Below are positions 19,297-27,866 of a stretch of 40,624 nt of DNA, in pieces. This stretch comes from Gammaproteobacteria bacterium (GTDB lineage: Bacteria; Pseudomonadota; Gammaproteobacteria; Eutrophobiales; Eutrophobiaceae): positions 1 through 40,624 of the forward strand of contig JAURNW010000003.1 in NCBI GenBank assembly GCA_030829985.1. Reading direction: 5' to 3'. The notes beneath the pieces were generated by a model. That model was not told the origin of the DNA. It made no database searches and saw nothing but the letters and a program-made list of their open reading frames with translations. The translations under genes were made by a program, and so were the position numbers. The stretch's first letter is position 1. Each line of letters begins with the position of its first letter.

Positions 19297-19326
19297 AAAT
19301 CATTGTTCAAAGAACAGTGATTTTTT
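19297..19326 (+). terminator. Intrinsic terminator in the thiolase leader
   Basis: AAATCATTGTTC (19297-19308) and GAACAGTGATTT (19312-19323) pair fully as RNA with one U-G wobble around an AAA loop, and the T-run extends to 19326. It stands 188 bases after lpd and only 17 bases before the thiolase ribosome-binding site. It may end read-through from sucA-sucB-lpd, or act as an attenuator for the thiolase transcript if that starts near 19254. Confidence 0.8.
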
Positions 19327-19356
19327 ATGCAGTTTACTTTAATGGAGGTCACTGAC

Positions 19357-20541
19357 ATGACAGATAATGTGGTCATAGTTGCAGCAGTTAGAACAGCAGT
19401 AGGAAATTTTGGTGGTTCGTTAGCAGGCTTACCTGCTCACACCCTGGGAGCAACGGTTATCGCTGACGTCATAAAACGTGCCGGTATAAAACCCGAACAA
19501 GTTGACGAGGTTATCTTTGGTCAAGTCCTGACCGCTGGTACAGGTCAAAACCCCGCAAGACAAGCAGCAATTCATGCTGGACTCCCAAATAGCGTTCCTT
19601 GTATGACAATAAACAAAGTCTGTGGCAGCGGATTAAAAACAGTACATTTAGCTGCTCAGGCAATCAAATGTGGTGACGCAGAAATTATAATTGCAGGTGG
19701 TCAGGAAAGCATGAGTCTATCGCCGCATGTACTCCCTAAATCCAGAATTGGTACAAAAATGGGTGACTGGAAAATGCAGGACTCAATGATAGTAGATGGA
19801 TTATGGGATGCATTTAACAACTATCATATGGGCATCACAGCTGAGAATATTGCAAAAAAATATGATATCTCTCGACAAGAACAGGATGAGTTTGCCGCAG
19901 CATCGCAGCAGAAAGCTGAAGCTGCACAAAAAGCAGGAAAGTTTGATGAAGAAATTGTCCCTGTCGAGATTCCTCAACGAAAAGGTGACCCCATAGTATT
20001 CAATAAAGATGAATTCCCAAAACCTGGCGTTACAGCTGAGAACATTTCAGGTATGCGCCCTGCTTTTGATAAGGAAGGAACTGTTACTGCTGCAAATGCC
20101 TCCGGTCTGAATGATGGTGCAGCTGCAGTATTAGTTATGTCTGAAAGCAAAGCAAAAGAACTTGGATTAGAAATACTAGCCACCATTAAGTCTTATTCTA
20201 GTGCCGGCGTTGATCCTGCCATTATGGGCACTGGGCCGATACCCGCCAGTAAGCTATGCCTGAAAAAAGCAGGATGGTCGGCTGAAGACCTTGATCTTAT
20301 AGAGGCTAATGAGGCATTCGCTGCACAGGCTATTTCTGTAAACAAGGATGTAGGCTGGGATACGAATAAAGTAAATGTAAATGGTGGTGCTATATCTATT
20401 GGCCATCCAATCGGTGCATCTGGTTGTCGTATTCTGGTGACGTTACTTCATGAAATGAAACGTAGCAATGCAAAAAAAGGACTTGCCACACTTTGTATAG
20501 GTGGTGGACTGGGTGTTGCATTGGCTGTTGAAAGAACATAA
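19357..20541 (+). CDS. phaA: Acetyl-CoA acetyltransferase (beta-ketothiolase)
   Basis: This enzyme condenses two acetyl-CoA to acetoacetyl-CoA, the first step of PHB synthesis, or runs in reverse. The 394 residues have the nucleophile C89 in [11 protein letters not shown]350 in [10 protein letters not shown] and C380 in LCIGGGLG, which are the three catalytic positions of biosynthetic thiolases. I chose ATG 19357 because GGAGGT lies eight bases before it and the protein then starts [16 protein letters not shown] as in the family; an in-frame ATG at 19327 would add ten unlikely residues. The phaR-phasin neighbourhood supports phaA over atoB. PHA synthase and reductase genes are not in the window. 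Confidence 0.93.
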   Translation: MTDNVVIVAAVRTAVGNFGGSLAGLPAHTLGATVIADVIKRAGIKPEQVDEVIFGQVLTAGTGQNPARQAAIHAGLPNSVPCMTINKVCGSGLKTVHLAAQAIKCGDAEIIIAGGQESMSLSPHVLPKSRIGTKMGDWKMQDSMIVDGLWDAFNNYHMGITAENIAKKYDISRQEQDEFAAASQQKAEAAQKAGKFDEEIVPVEIPQRKGDPIVFNKDEFPKPGVTAENISGMRPAFDKEGTVTAANASGLNDGAAAVLVMSESKAKELGLEILATIKSYSSAGVDPAIMGTGPIPASKLCLKKAGWSAEDLDLIEANEAFAAQAISVNKDVGWDTNKVNVNGGAISIGHPIGASGCRILVTLLHEMKRSNAKKGLATLCIGGGLGVALAVERT

Positions 20542-20591
20542 CAGCCACAAATGACTCCCACGTTAATCACGATTACTTATTGACTATGAAA

Positions 20592-20642
20592 TAAGCGGTA
20601 TACGACATATCATGACAGAATGTATGTTATGTATATCGCTTA
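20592..20642. repeat. Imperfect inverted repeat after the thiolase gene
   Basis: TAAGCGGTATAC (20592-20603) and GTATATCGCTTA (20631-20642) match at 11 of 12 positions, and an inner ACATA/TATGT pair extends the structure. It follows the thiolase stop by about 50 bases and lacks a T-run, so it may be a Rho-associated hairpin, an mRNA 3' stabiliser, or a regulator site in front of phaR. A -10-like TATACT at 20646-20651 lies directly after it. Confidence 0.6.
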
Positions 20643-20721
20643 ATTTATACTGTATTGATTCAAGACAAGAGACATCTAACAACTTGTCCAGTAACTTTTT
20701 TACTTAAATCAGGACTGAAAT

Positions 20722-21201
20722 ATGGAAGACAAACGTATAATCAAAAAATATCCTAATCGTCGTCTATACGACACGGAAGAAAGTAAATATATCACGCTGG
20801 AAGATATCAAACGTTTAGTGCTAAATAATAAAGAATTTATTGTTAAGGACGTTAAATCTGAAGAAGACCTGACCCGTACTATTCTATTGCAAATTATTAC
20901 GGAACAGGAAGATGATGGAGAGCCTCTTTTTACCACTCAAGCTTTGTCTCATATTATTCGCTTTTACGGCGATTCAGTTCAGTCTGTGGCTGGAGATTAT
21001 TTGCAAAAGAGTATTAATCTTTTCGTAACACAACAAAAACAAATTCAGGAACAACTACAATCAGCGGTCAACACGAATCCTATTTCTGCCATGACTGAAA
21101 TCACTGAAAAAAACCTGGAAATGTGGAAAACTATGCAGGAAAACTTTTTTAAAACAGCCACAAAATCATCCTTCACAACAAAAAAGATAACGAATAAATA
21201 A
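20722..21201 (+). CDS. phaR: PHA synthesis repressor PhaR
   Basis: This 159-residue regulator has the PHA-accumulation DNA-binding domain at about 4-64 (IIKKYPNRRLYDTEESKYITLEDIKRL, quoted here as a location rather than a motif), followed by the regulatory PHB_acc segment at about 65-110 (FTTQALSHIIRFYGDSVQ) and a Gln-rich helical tail. PhaR binds nascent PHA granules and DNA, repressing phasin and its own genes until polymer is present. An AGGA ribosome-binding site precedes the ATG. The gene lies between the thiolase and phasin genes, each preceded by TGC-N3-GCA dyads that could be its operators. Confidence 0.95.
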   Translation: MEDKRIIKKYPNRRLYDTEESKYITLEDIKRLVLNNKEFIVKDVKSEEDLTRTILLQIITEQEDDGEPLFTTQALSHIIRFYGDSVQSVAGDYLQKSINLFVTQQKQIQEQLQSAVNTNPISAMTEITEKNLEMWKTMQENFFKTATKSSFTTKKITNK

Positions 21202-21262
21202 TCTTTAAGTTATTCTAAAAAATATAAAATCTATATTTTTCAGTTATTTACGTAAAAAATAG

Positions 21263-21290
21263 TATTAAATAAATTTAAATTTATTTAATA
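21263..21290. repeat. 28-bp perfect AT palindrome upstream of the phasin promoter
   Basis: TATTAAATAAATTT and its exact reverse complement meet without a gap between phaR and the phasin -35 (TTGACA at 21298). All bases are A or T, so it could extrude as a cruciform or act as a bent, UP-element-like or H-NS-type site. It could also be the phaR terminator, but the stem has no G-C pairs and no separate T-run. Confidence 0.9.
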
Positions 21291-21297
21291 ATTGCTG

Positions 21298-21326
21298 TTG
21301 ACAGCCCCCAATAATAATAATATGCT
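21298..21326 (+). promoter_or_regulatory. Sigma70 promoter of the phasin gene
   Basis: A consensus -35 TTGACA (21298-21303) is followed at 17 bases by TATGCT (21321-21326), four of six matches. Transcription would start near 21333, inside the first TGCATTGCA dyad, giving a leader of about 60 bases before the ATG at 21392. Confidence 0.65.
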
Positions 21327-21352
21327 GCATTGCAATAATTGTTGCATTGCAC
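21325..21352. promoter_or_regulatory. Two TGC-N3-GCA dyads, candidate PhaR operators of the phasin gene
   Basis: TGCATTGCA occurs at 21326-21334 and again at 21343-21351, 17 bases apart, in the contexts CTGCATTGCAA and TTGCATTGCAC. The first overlaps the end of the -10 and the second covers the start of the transcript, as expected for repression. PhaR-type repressors are known to control phasin genes through TGC-rich dyads; assignment to this PhaR is inferred. Confidence 0.65.
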
Positions 21353-21391
21353 AATAGCTGTGTAACAAGTCCATCTATAAGGAGTTGCATA

Positions 21392-21754
21392 ATGAATAAC
21401 GAAATATTTGAAACCATGAGTAAATTAGGTAAAGCAAACTATGATGCTATGAAAGAGCTTTACAGCATCAACTTGAGAATTACTGGACAGGTTTCTGATC
21501 AGCAGCAAGCGCTTATGAATCTCTCTATGGAGTGTTTTACATCACAGATGGAAATGCTTGGTAATTCGAAAGATTACAAAGAAATCTTAAGCAGCCAAAC
21601 TTCACTCATCAACGAAACTAGCGCCAAAGTTCAGGGTATTGCCAGAAACACTGTTGATATCATGAATGAATCAAAAGATGAAGTAAGTGCATGGGTTGAA
21701 AAAGGCGTCGAAGAAGCCTCGACTATTGTCCCATTTGTTAAAAAGTCTGCGTAA
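21392..21754 (+). CDS. phaP: Phasin (PHA granule-associated protein)
   Basis: This 120-residue amphipathic all-helical protein has the phasin-family layout (roughly 5-100) with MSKLGKANYDAMKELYSIN, QQALMNLSMECFTSQMEML and SAKVQGIARNTVDIMNES. Phasins coat PHA granules and control their size. I chose ATG 21392 because AAGGAG lies seven bases upstream; a frame-extended start at 21347 falls inside the putative operators. It follows phaR and has its own promoter. Two hairpins follow, the second with a T-run. Confidence 0.92.
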   Translation: MNNEIFETMSKLGKANYDAMKELYSINLRITGQVSDQQQALMNLSMECFTSQMEMLGNSKDYKEILSSQTSLINETSAKVQGIARNTVDIMNESKDEVSAWVEKGVEEASTIVPFVKKSA

Positions 21755-21763
21755 ATACAAATT

Positions 21764-21792
21764 TAAGCCCGTATCTTCACGATACGGGCTTA
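21764..21792. terminator. Hairpin between the phasin and purF genes
   Basis: TAAGCCCGTATC and GATACGGGCTTA form a 12-bp perfect stem with a TTCAC loop, ten bases after the phasin stop. On the minus strand it is followed by AATTTGTATTTA, so it is best suited to end the long purF operon transcript. It may also stabilise the phasin mRNA. Confidence 0.75.
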
Positions 21793-21820
21793 CCCAAGTT
21801 TAGATATACCCCTACTTATT

Positions 21821-21856
21821 CCACGGCTCTAAATCTATTTAGGCCGTGGTCTTTTT
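21821..21856 (+). terminator. Intrinsic terminator of the phasin gene
   Basis: CCACGGC (21821-21827) pairs with GCCGTGG (21843-21849), and CTAAAT with ATTTAG continues the stem past one bulged T. TCTTTTT follows. It ends at the last codon of the convergent purF gene. Confidence 0.85.
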
Positions 21857-23369
21857 AATAGTTTTCCATTAAATCCGTTAAACCTTCATCACTGTTTTCC
21901 ATATCTTTTGCGGAATCATTTCTAATTGACTCAACTCTCGCGAGATAATCTGAACTAACATCGCCCGTTACATATTCACCAGTAAAACAGGAAGTATCAA
22001 ATTTTGTAATCTTTTTATTGCCCCTGTGAGCCGATGCAATTAAATCTTTTATATCTTGATAAACTAACCAATCTGCTCCGATAGTTTCAGCAACCTCTTC
22101 AACCGTTTTATTATATGCAATCAATTCAGTCGCCGTAGGCATATCTATTCCATAAACATTTGGATAACGAACTGGTGGTGCGGCCGATGCAACATACACC
22201 CGCTTCGCACCAGCCTCTCTTGCCATCTGCACAATCTCTCTTGAAGTGGTGCCCCTGACGATCGAGTCATCTACTAACAATACGTTCTTACCTTTAAACT
22301 CCAACCCAATCGCATTCAATTTCTGTCTTACTGACTTTTTACGAATACTCTGTCCAGGCATGATAAAGGTTCTGGGTATGTAACGATTTTTTACAAAACC
22401 TTCTCGGTATTTAACACCAAGTTTATTAGCTAAAGGCAATGCTGCCGTCCGGCTGGAATCAGGAATAGGAATAACGACATCAATATCATGTTTAGGATAA
22501 AGTTTGAGTATTTTCCTGGCTAGTTTTTCACCCATTCTTAATCGCGCTTTATAGACAGAAATACCATCAATTATCGAATCGGGTCTTGCCAGATAAACAT
22601 GCTCAAAAATACAAGGATTGTGAGAGGGATTATCTGAACACTGAAAAGTATGAATCTCTCCTTCAAGCGTTATGAACACTGCTTCGCCAGGTTCAATATC
22701 ACGAATGCGTTTAAAATCCAGTGCATCAATCGCGACACTTTCTGATGCAATAATATATTCAGTCCCACTATCTGTTTTGCGTTCCCCAAAAACTACGGGG
22801 CGGATTCCATTCGGATCGCGAAAACCTACTATTCCGACCTCCGTTATCATAGCAACAGCAGCATAACCGCCTTTACATCTTTGGTGTAAGCGATTTACAG
22901 CTTTGAATATATCTTTCGGTTTAAGGCTATTTCGCAGCTTACCAATTGCACTCAATTCATGGGCGAGGATATTTAATAGTACTTCAGAATCTGAATTTGT
23001 ATTCAAGTGTCGAAGATCATCACGCATTAAATCTTCTTTTAATGTTTCGGCATTAGTCAAATTGCCATTATGGGCAAGTGTAATCCCATAGGGCGTATTG
23101 ACATAAAAGGGTTGAGCTTCTGCTGACGAAGCACATCCAGCAGTAGGATATCGCACGTGACCAATACCCATATTCCCTTTTAGATTTAGCATATGGCGTG
23201 TATGAAAAACATCTCTTACAAGACCATTGTCCTTCCTCAAATATAATTTATTTCCATCACATGTCACCATTCCAGCAGCATCCTGGCCTCGATGCTGTAA
23301 TACAGTCAAGCCATCATATATAGCCTGGTTAACCGGGGTTTTGGCTACGATTCCGATTATCCCGCACAT
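21855..23369 (-). CDS. purF: Amidophosphoribosyltransferase
   Basis: This first enzyme of purine synthesis makes phosphoribosylamine from PRPP and glutamine. The 504 residues start MCGIIGIV, so the catalytic Cys becomes the N-terminus after Met removal (Ntn amidotransferase, no propeptide, as in E. coli). The PRPP-binding loop [18 protein letters not shown] and the GYCVPHR-like region replaced here by [16 protein letters not shown] mark the phosphoribosyltransferase half. No Fe-S cysteine pattern was evident. It is the last gene of the minus-strand operon, 24 bases after cvpA, and two hairpins lie beyond its stop. Confidence 0.97.
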   Translation of the reverse strand: MCGIIGIVAKTPVNQAIYDGLTVLQHRGQDAAGMVTCDGNKLYLRKDNGLVRDVFHTRHMLNLKGNMGIGHVRYPTAGCASSAEAQPFYVNTPYGITLAHNGNLTNAETLKEDLMRDDLRHLNTNSDSEVLLNILAHELSAIGKLRNSLKPKDIFKAVNRLHQRCKGGYAAVAMITEVGIVGFRDPNGIRPVVFGERKTDSGTEYIIASESVAIDALDFKRIRDIEPGEAVFITLEGEIHTFQCSDNPSHNPCIFEHVYLARPDSIIDGISVYKARLRMGEKLARKILKLYPKHDIDVVIPIPDSSRTAALPLANKLGVKYREGFVKNRYIPRTFIMPGQSIRKKSVRQKLNAIGLEFKGKNVLLVDDSIVRGTTSREIVQMAREAGAKRVYVASAAPPVRYPNVYGIDMPTATELIAYNKTVEEVAETIGADWLVYQDIKDLIASAHRGNKKITKFDTSCFTGEYVTGDVSSDYLARVESIRNDSAKDMENSDEGLTDLMENY

Positions 23370-23393
23370 ATTGGTATTACTCTTATGGATTTA

Positions 23394-23903
23394 TTAACCA
23401 TTTTCATCTGTCTGCTCATAGGAATGATATTCCGTAATTGATTCTGGTAAAAAACGCGCACTCCAAATACTAATACGTTCGAAAGGAGCGACTAATTTTG
23501 ATTCTTCCCACCACGGTTCCTGAGGAAATGCAGTGAAACCACCCATAAAGACAATGACAGCAACGATAAGCCCGCCGAGCCCCATCCCAAAGAAAAGTCC
23601 CAGGATCCTGTCCGCTGCGGTTAAACCGGTTCTACCTAACAACTTTACTATAAAATAACTTATACCGCTCATTATAAGTAAACTTAAAATGAACAATGCA
23701 ATGAATGCCAGAACCACCCTTAAAATTGGCGTATCCACATAATTTTCTAACAATGGAGAAAAGAAAGGTACCAGTTTAATTGCGAGACCCAAAGAAACAG
23801 CCCAGGATAATAATGAAAATAAGATATTCAAAAAACCATAAAAAACACCAACAATGGTTGGCAAGGCAATCAAACAAAGAATGACGATGTCAGCTGTAGA
23901 CAT
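23394..23903 (-). CDS. cvpA: CvpA family membrane protein
   Basis: This 169-residue protein has four hydrophobic helices (about 5-25, 30-48, 63-85 and 100-125), the CvpA-type core AADRILGLFFGMGLGGLIVA and a cytoplasmic C-terminal tail. CvpA homologues affect colicin V production, cell-envelope integrity and bile or antimicrobial tolerance. Their biochemical role is unclear. The cvpA-purF order is conserved in gammaproteobacteria, here with a 24-base gap. Confidence 0.93.
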   Translation of the reverse strand: MSTADIVILCLIALPTIVGVFYGFLNILFSLLSWAVSLGLAIKLVPFFSPLLENYVDTPILRVVLAFIALFILSLLIMSGISYFIVKLLGRTGLTAADRILGLFFGMGLGGLIVAVIVFMGGFTAFPQEPWWEESKLVAPFERISIWSARFLPESITEYHSYEQTDENG

Positions 23904-23939
23904 TATTAAATTAAAGTTATGTAATTATAAATTAATGGG

Positions 23940-24545
23940 TCATGGATAATTCAATACTATACCGTTTAGTTTGTTTTTTTCTTTAATTTTCTTCAGCAAA
24001 GTATCAGCATCAGCACGTAATAATTCCGGGCCTACCCTAACCCGATATACTGTTTTAGTATTCTGTTGTATTGGTTCAACAAAAGCAGGGAAACCTGATT
24101 TTCTTAATGTTGTGTTTAATTTATCTGCATTTTCCTTACTCGAAAAACTACCTAATTGAACTACCCATGCGGTCAAACCCACAGGTTTATCTTTTACTAT
24201 ATTGGTTGATACAGATGTCGTAGTTTGTTTCGGTACATTGACTGGAAAATTTGCAGTGGTGACTGTTTGTTCATGCTGACTTATGGAGTTTTCATCAGTC
24301 TGTATATCCATTGATAACTTATCTATTACTTCTGCATCATTAGTTTTATCAGACTGATCGGTTACTACCGTACGATTTAATGGAATTAGATTTGAATTGA
24401 ATTTCTCTGTCGGTCGCTCAGGGATATTAGTATTATTAATAGCGCCTGAATCAATAGGCCCAGTTAAAATAATGGGTATAAATATAACCGCTAGAACAAC
24501 CAATACAGCTGCACCAACTAATCGTTCTTTTAAACGTTGATGCAT
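23940..24545 (-). CDS. dedD: DedD-like SPOR domain protein
   Basis: This 201-residue bitopic inner-membrane protein has a short cytoplasmic N-terminus, a transmembrane segment at about 9-30 (VGAAVLVVLAVIFIPIILTG), a low-complexity Thr, Asn and Asp-rich periplasmic linker, and a C-terminal SPOR domain at about 125-200 (WVVQLGSFSSKENADKL to VYRVRVGPELLRADADTLL). SPOR domains bind glycan strands lacking stem peptides and recruit proteins to the septum. The folC-dedD-cvpA-purF order matches E. coli, which supports the name. It lies six bases after folC. Confidence 0.9.
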   Translation of the reverse strand: MHQRLKERLVGAAVLVVLAVIFIPIILTGPIDSGAINNTNIPERPTEKFNSNLIPLNRTVVTDQSDKTNDAEVIDKLSMDIQTDENSISQHEQTVTTANFPVNVPKQTTTSVSTNIVKDKPVGLTAWVVQLGSFSSKENADKLNTTLRKSGFPAFVEPIQQNTKTVYRVRVGPELLRADADTLLKKIKEKNKLNGIVLNYP

Positions 24546-24551
24546 CTTAGG

Positions 24552-25877
24552 TTAATTTGACTCCTGGTCAAGATGACGAAGTGCTGCGCCCACTGTTAAA
24601 AATGAACCCGTGACAACAATTCTATCTCCAATCATTGATATTTCTTCGAGTTTATCCAATGCCTGTTCGACACTTGTATATTCAGTGACATTCCCTTTGA
24701 TGCCCAGTGTTTCAAGTTCTGATATCAGCGTTTTGGCATCACTACCACGATCTTGTGTCAGCGTTATTATATTCCAACTATCCGCAATATGATTTAAGAC
24801 TTTAAATACCTCGGGATGATCTTTATCTTTCAACATTCCCACTATTAAATGCGTTTGGCCTAAACAAGGAATTCTTCTTAAATTTTTCACCAATACTTTT
24901 ACAGACTCACTATTATGTGCCACATCTAAAATCTTCGGGATTCTACCGGGGATGAATTGCATACGACCATTTAGTCGAAAACTACTTAAACCATCTTTGA
25001 TATGTTCAATACTCACGGGGTAATCATTTTTTATTTTTTCCAGTACCATCAATACTCCCGCCGCATTTTCCAATTGAAAATCACAAAATTGCATTGGTCT
25101 GGGTAATTTTTGCAGGGAAACATCATCGCTATTCCATGACCAAAAACTGTGGTTCATAGATAATTTAAAATCACGTCCTAATACTGATAAAGGGGTGCCT
25201 AATGCATCAGCGCAATCAAGCAAACTTTGTGGAGGTTTTGGATCAGAACATATAGCAGGCGCTTTGTTTCTAAAGATACCTGCTTTTTCCCTGGCAATAC
25301 TTTCACGGTTATCGCCAAGCCATTGCTGATGGTCAATGTCGATACTGGTAATTAATGCAACATCGGCATCAAGCACATTAACGGCATCAAGTCTGCCGCC
25401 CAAACCTACTTCAAGAACTGCTAAATCAACATTGTGTTGACGAAAAAGATCTAAAGCAGTCAGGGTTCCAAATTCAAAATAGGTTAATGATATGTCTCCA
25501 CGAGCCCGATCAATTCGGTCAAATGATTCACATAATTCTGAATCAGCGACTTCTTCTCCATTGATACAAATTCGTTCGTTATAACGAAGTAAATGTGGTG
25601 AAGTATAACGACCTACACTATAGCCGGCATTGCGTAGTATTTTATCCAGCATGGTGATACTTGAACCTTTACCATTTGTTCCAGCAACACTAATTACATT
25701 ATAAGCGGGCTTAAGCAAACCCATGTTGTTCGCGACACGACGACATCGCTCCAGACCAAGTTCAATAGCTGTAAAATGCAGGCTCTCTTGCCACTTCAAC
25801 CATTTTTCAAGACGATTAAACCTTAATTTATCGGGATGTATCCTGGAACTGGAAATTGATTCAGTTTTACTGGGCAT
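24552..25877 (-). CDS. folC: Bifunctional folylpolyglutamate synthase/dihydrofolate synthase
   Basis: The enzyme adds glutamate to dihydropteroate and then extends the gamma-glutamyl tail of folates. It is a Mur-ligase relative of about 441 residues with the P-loop SVAGTNGKGSS, SYSSPHL-like segment YTSPHLLRYNERI, DISLTYFEFGTLTALDLF, EVGLGGRLDAVNV, IDIDHQQWLG, and the C-terminal ILDVAHNSESV. I chose ATG 25877. An in-frame TTG at 25898 would start two bases after the accD stop and cannot be excluded, and neither has a clear ribosome-binding site. Confidence 0.95.
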   Translation of the reverse strand: MPSKTESISSSRIHPDKLRFNRLEKWLKWQESLHFTAIELGLERCRRVANNMGLLKPAYNVISVAGTNGKGSSITMLDKILRNAGYSVGRYTSPHLLRYNERICINGEEVADSELCESFDRIDRARGDISLTYFEFGTLTALDLFRQHNVDLAVLEVGLGGRLDAVNVLDADVALITSIDIDHQQWLGDNRESIAREKAGIFRNKAPAICSDPKPPQSLLDCADALGTPLSVLGRDFKLSMNHSFWSWNSDDVSLQKLPRPMQFCDFQLENAAGVLMVLEKIKNDYPVSIEHIKDGLSSFRLNGRMQFIPGRIPKILDVAHNSESVKVLVKNLRRIPCLGQTHLIVGMLKDKDHPEVFKVLNHIADSWNIITLTQDRGSDAKTLISELETLGIKGNVTEYTSVEQALDKLEEISMIGDRIVVTGSFLTVGAALRHLDQESN

Positions 25878-25899
25878 AATGCATTGAAAATAATTCAAA

Positions 25900-26763
25900 T
25901 CATGCGGTTACTGATCGGTGTGTCAATATTGATAATAATTTACTGATTCTATCGCGCAATTGTCTACGGTCGACAATCATATCTATATCACCATGTTCAA
26001 GTAAGAATTCACTACGTTGAAATCCTGCGGGCAATGTTTCTCTTACCGTTTGCTCAATTACTCTTGGTCCTGCAAAGCCAATCAATGCATTTGGTTCAGC
26101 AATATTGATATCACCAAGACTGGCAAGGCTGGCAGAGACTCCACCCATAGTCGGGTCAGCCAGTACAGAAATATAAGGCAATTTATAATTACGTAAGACT
26201 GCGATCGCTGCGGATGTTTTGGCCATTTGCATCAATGAAAACAGGGCTTCTTGCATTCGCGCACCACCACTTGTAGAAAAGCAGATCAACGAAGCATTTA
26301 ATTCTATTGCCGTTTCAACACCACGTACAAATCGTTCTCCCACAACTGACCCCATGGAACCACCCATGAAACCAAATTCAAAAGCACAGGCAACCACAGG
26401 CAATCCTTTAAGTGTGCCCGACATAACCACCATAGCGTCATCCTCACCGGTTTTTCTCTGGGCCTGGTTAAGTCTGTCTTTATATCGTTTACCATCACGA
26501 AACTTTAAAATATCGACCGGTTTTACATCAGCACCAATTTCTTCTCTATTGTCTTCATCCAAAAAGCTTTCGAGACGAACCCGGGCACTAATACGCATAT
26601 GATGGCCACATTTCGGACAAACTTCATTGTTCCTTTCAAGTTCCGCACGGTATAGCACAGCCTGGCATACATGACACTTTGTCCAGATGCCCTCTGGAAC
26701 AGTACGACGCGTTGACCCATTAGTTTTATTGCGTGAAGGTAATATTTGTTTAAACCAGCTCAT
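25900..26763 (-). CDS. accD: Acetyl-CoA carboxylase carboxyltransferase subunit beta
   Basis: AccD with AccA transfers carboxyl from biotin to acetyl-CoA in the first step of fatty acid synthesis. The 287 residues have the N-terminal zinc ribbon C30, C33, C49 and C52 (C-x2-C-x15-C-x2-C), then the crotonase-like carboxyltransferase core with [15 protein letters not shown] and [16 protein letters not shown]. In E. coli the zinc ribbon also binds mRNA and DNA to regulate expression. It is located between trpA (9 bases) and folC, as is usual in gammaproteobacteria. Confidence 0.97.
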   Translation of the reverse strand: MSWFKQILPSRNKTNGSTRRTVPEGIWTKCHVCQAVLYRAELERNNEVCPKCGHHMRISARVRLESFLDEDNREEIGADVKPVDILKFRDGKRYKDRLNQAQRKTGEDDAMVVMSGTLKGLPVVACAFEFGFMGGSMGSVVGERFVRGVETAIELNASLICFSTSGGARMQEALFSLMQMAKTSAAIAVLRNYKLPYISVLADPTMGGVSASLASLGDINIAEPNALIGFAGPRVIEQTVRETLPAGFQRSEFLLEHGDIDMIVDRRQLRDRISKLLSILTHRSVTA

Positions 26764-26772
26764 ATTTTATTC

Positions 26773-27582
26773 TTACCCATTACTATCCAATGCAGTTCTC
26801 AGGGAACTGATAAATGAGAATATTTCCGATTTCATTTTTTCACTGTTGCCAGCATGCTCTGCAATTCTTTCAACTAAAGCACTACCCACAACCACGGCAT
26901 CACTTATGTTGCCTACATCTTTCGCAATTTGTGAATTTTTAATACCAAACCCGACTCCTAGCGGCAAATTTGTTTTGCTTCGAATTTCGTCCAATTTGTC
27001 TCCAACAGCCTTAACATCCAGTTGATTACTCCCAGTAACGCCTTTCAAGGAGACATAATACAGGAAGCCGGAAGCCGCTTCACAGATCCTGTCCAAACGT
27101 TCTCCATTTGTAGTTGGAGACACAAGAAAAATCTGATCGATCCCATTGGGTTTCAGTACCTTACCGAACTCAACAGATTCTTCGGGCGGTAGATCAACAA
27201 TTATCAGACCATCAACGCCAACATCTACCGCTTTATCTATAAAGGTTTCATAACCCATCACTTCAATTGGATTCAAATATCCCATTAAAATAATTGGCGT
27301 TGATTCGTTTTCGGATCTGAATGTTTTAACGATATTAAAAACATCATCAGTATTGGTACCATTTGCCAACGCTCGCTCGCTTGCTCGCTGGATCACCGGG
27401 CCATCAGCCATAGGATCAGAAAATGGTACACCTAATTCAATTATATCTGCGCCTGCATCTACCAAAACGTTCATTAACTCAACCGTTAAATCAATAGATG
27501 GATCGCCAGCCGTAATAAACGGGATAAGCGCTTTTTTATTATTATTTTTAAGTGCGGTAAAACACGCTTCAATTCTGCTCAT
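26773..27582 (-). CDS. trpA: Tryptophan synthase alpha subunit
   Basis: TrpA cleaves indole-3-glycerol phosphate and passes indole through a tunnel to TrpB. The 269-residue TIM barrel has the catalytic acids E49 and D60 (ELGVPFSDPMADGP), PIILMGYLNP, and the phosphate-binding VGFGIKNSQ and VVGSALVE. The length is normal. The start is preceded by only a weak ribosome-binding site, and a 68-base gap plus a 63-residue gene separate it from trpB, which is unusual since trpBA are normally coupled. Confidence 0.97.
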   Translation of the reverse strand: MSRIEACFTALKNNNKKALIPFITAGDPSIDLTVELMNVLVDAGADIIELGVPFSDPMADGPVIQRASERALANGTNTDDVFNIVKTFRSENESTPIILMGYLNPIEVMGYETFIDKAVDVGVDGLIIVDLPPEESVEFGKVLKPNGIDQIFLVSPTTNGERLDRICEAASGFLYYVSLKGVTGSNQLDVKAVGDKLDEIRSKTNLPLGVGFGIKNSQIAKDVGNISDAVVVGSALVERIAEHAGNSEKMKSEIFSFISSLRTALDSNG

Positions 27583-27650
27583 ATTTGATTAATTTAAGAA
27601 ATGTTAAAAGGTACGGAAAAGAGGATAATTATTCAGATAAACAACTTCAA

Positions 27651-27842
27651 TTATTTCTTCAGGCCAAGTTTTAATTCTAGCAACTCCACTGCCATATCAG
27701 GCATTTCCTTATGATTATTTGATCCGTGAGGTAATAACCAATGATCAACTTCATCTCGTCTAACCATTACTAACTCAGCGATTTGCAAACGATCAAGTTT
27801 TTCCTCAGCCATTATGTCCATCAAGCGCTCACGATTATTCAT
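27651..27842 (-). CDS. 63-residue conserved-looking protein inside the trp operon
   Basis: This small charged protein lies between trpB (24-base gap) and trpA (68-base gap). It is mostly helical: MNNRERLMDIMAEEKLDR, LQIAELVMVRRDEVDHWLL, and a C-terminal MPDMAVELLELKLGL. The spacing of helices and the LQIAELVMVRRDEVDHWL segment recall a Cro/C1-type helix-turn-helix, but it is too short for certainty. GGGTAG precedes the ATG. I recall similar small proteins beside trp genes in other gammaproteobacteria, though I cannot name a family. A regulatory role in the operon is possible but not shown. Confidence 0.8.
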   Translation of the reverse strand: MNNRERLMDIMAEEKLDRLQIAELVMVRRDEVDHWLLPHGSNNHKEMPDMAVELLELKLGLKK

Positions 27843-27866
27843 AATTTTATCTACCCGAATTCAAAT

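Noticed and set aside
19327-19356. Upstream ATG for the thiolase
   Set aside because: It falls at the end of a terminator hairpin and has no ribosome-binding site, while ATG 19357 has GGAGGT at ideal spacing and matches the family N-terminus.
21347-21391. Upstream start for the phasin
   Set aside because: The extra residues would be encoded by the operator-like repeats, and ATG 21392 has a good AAGGAG site.
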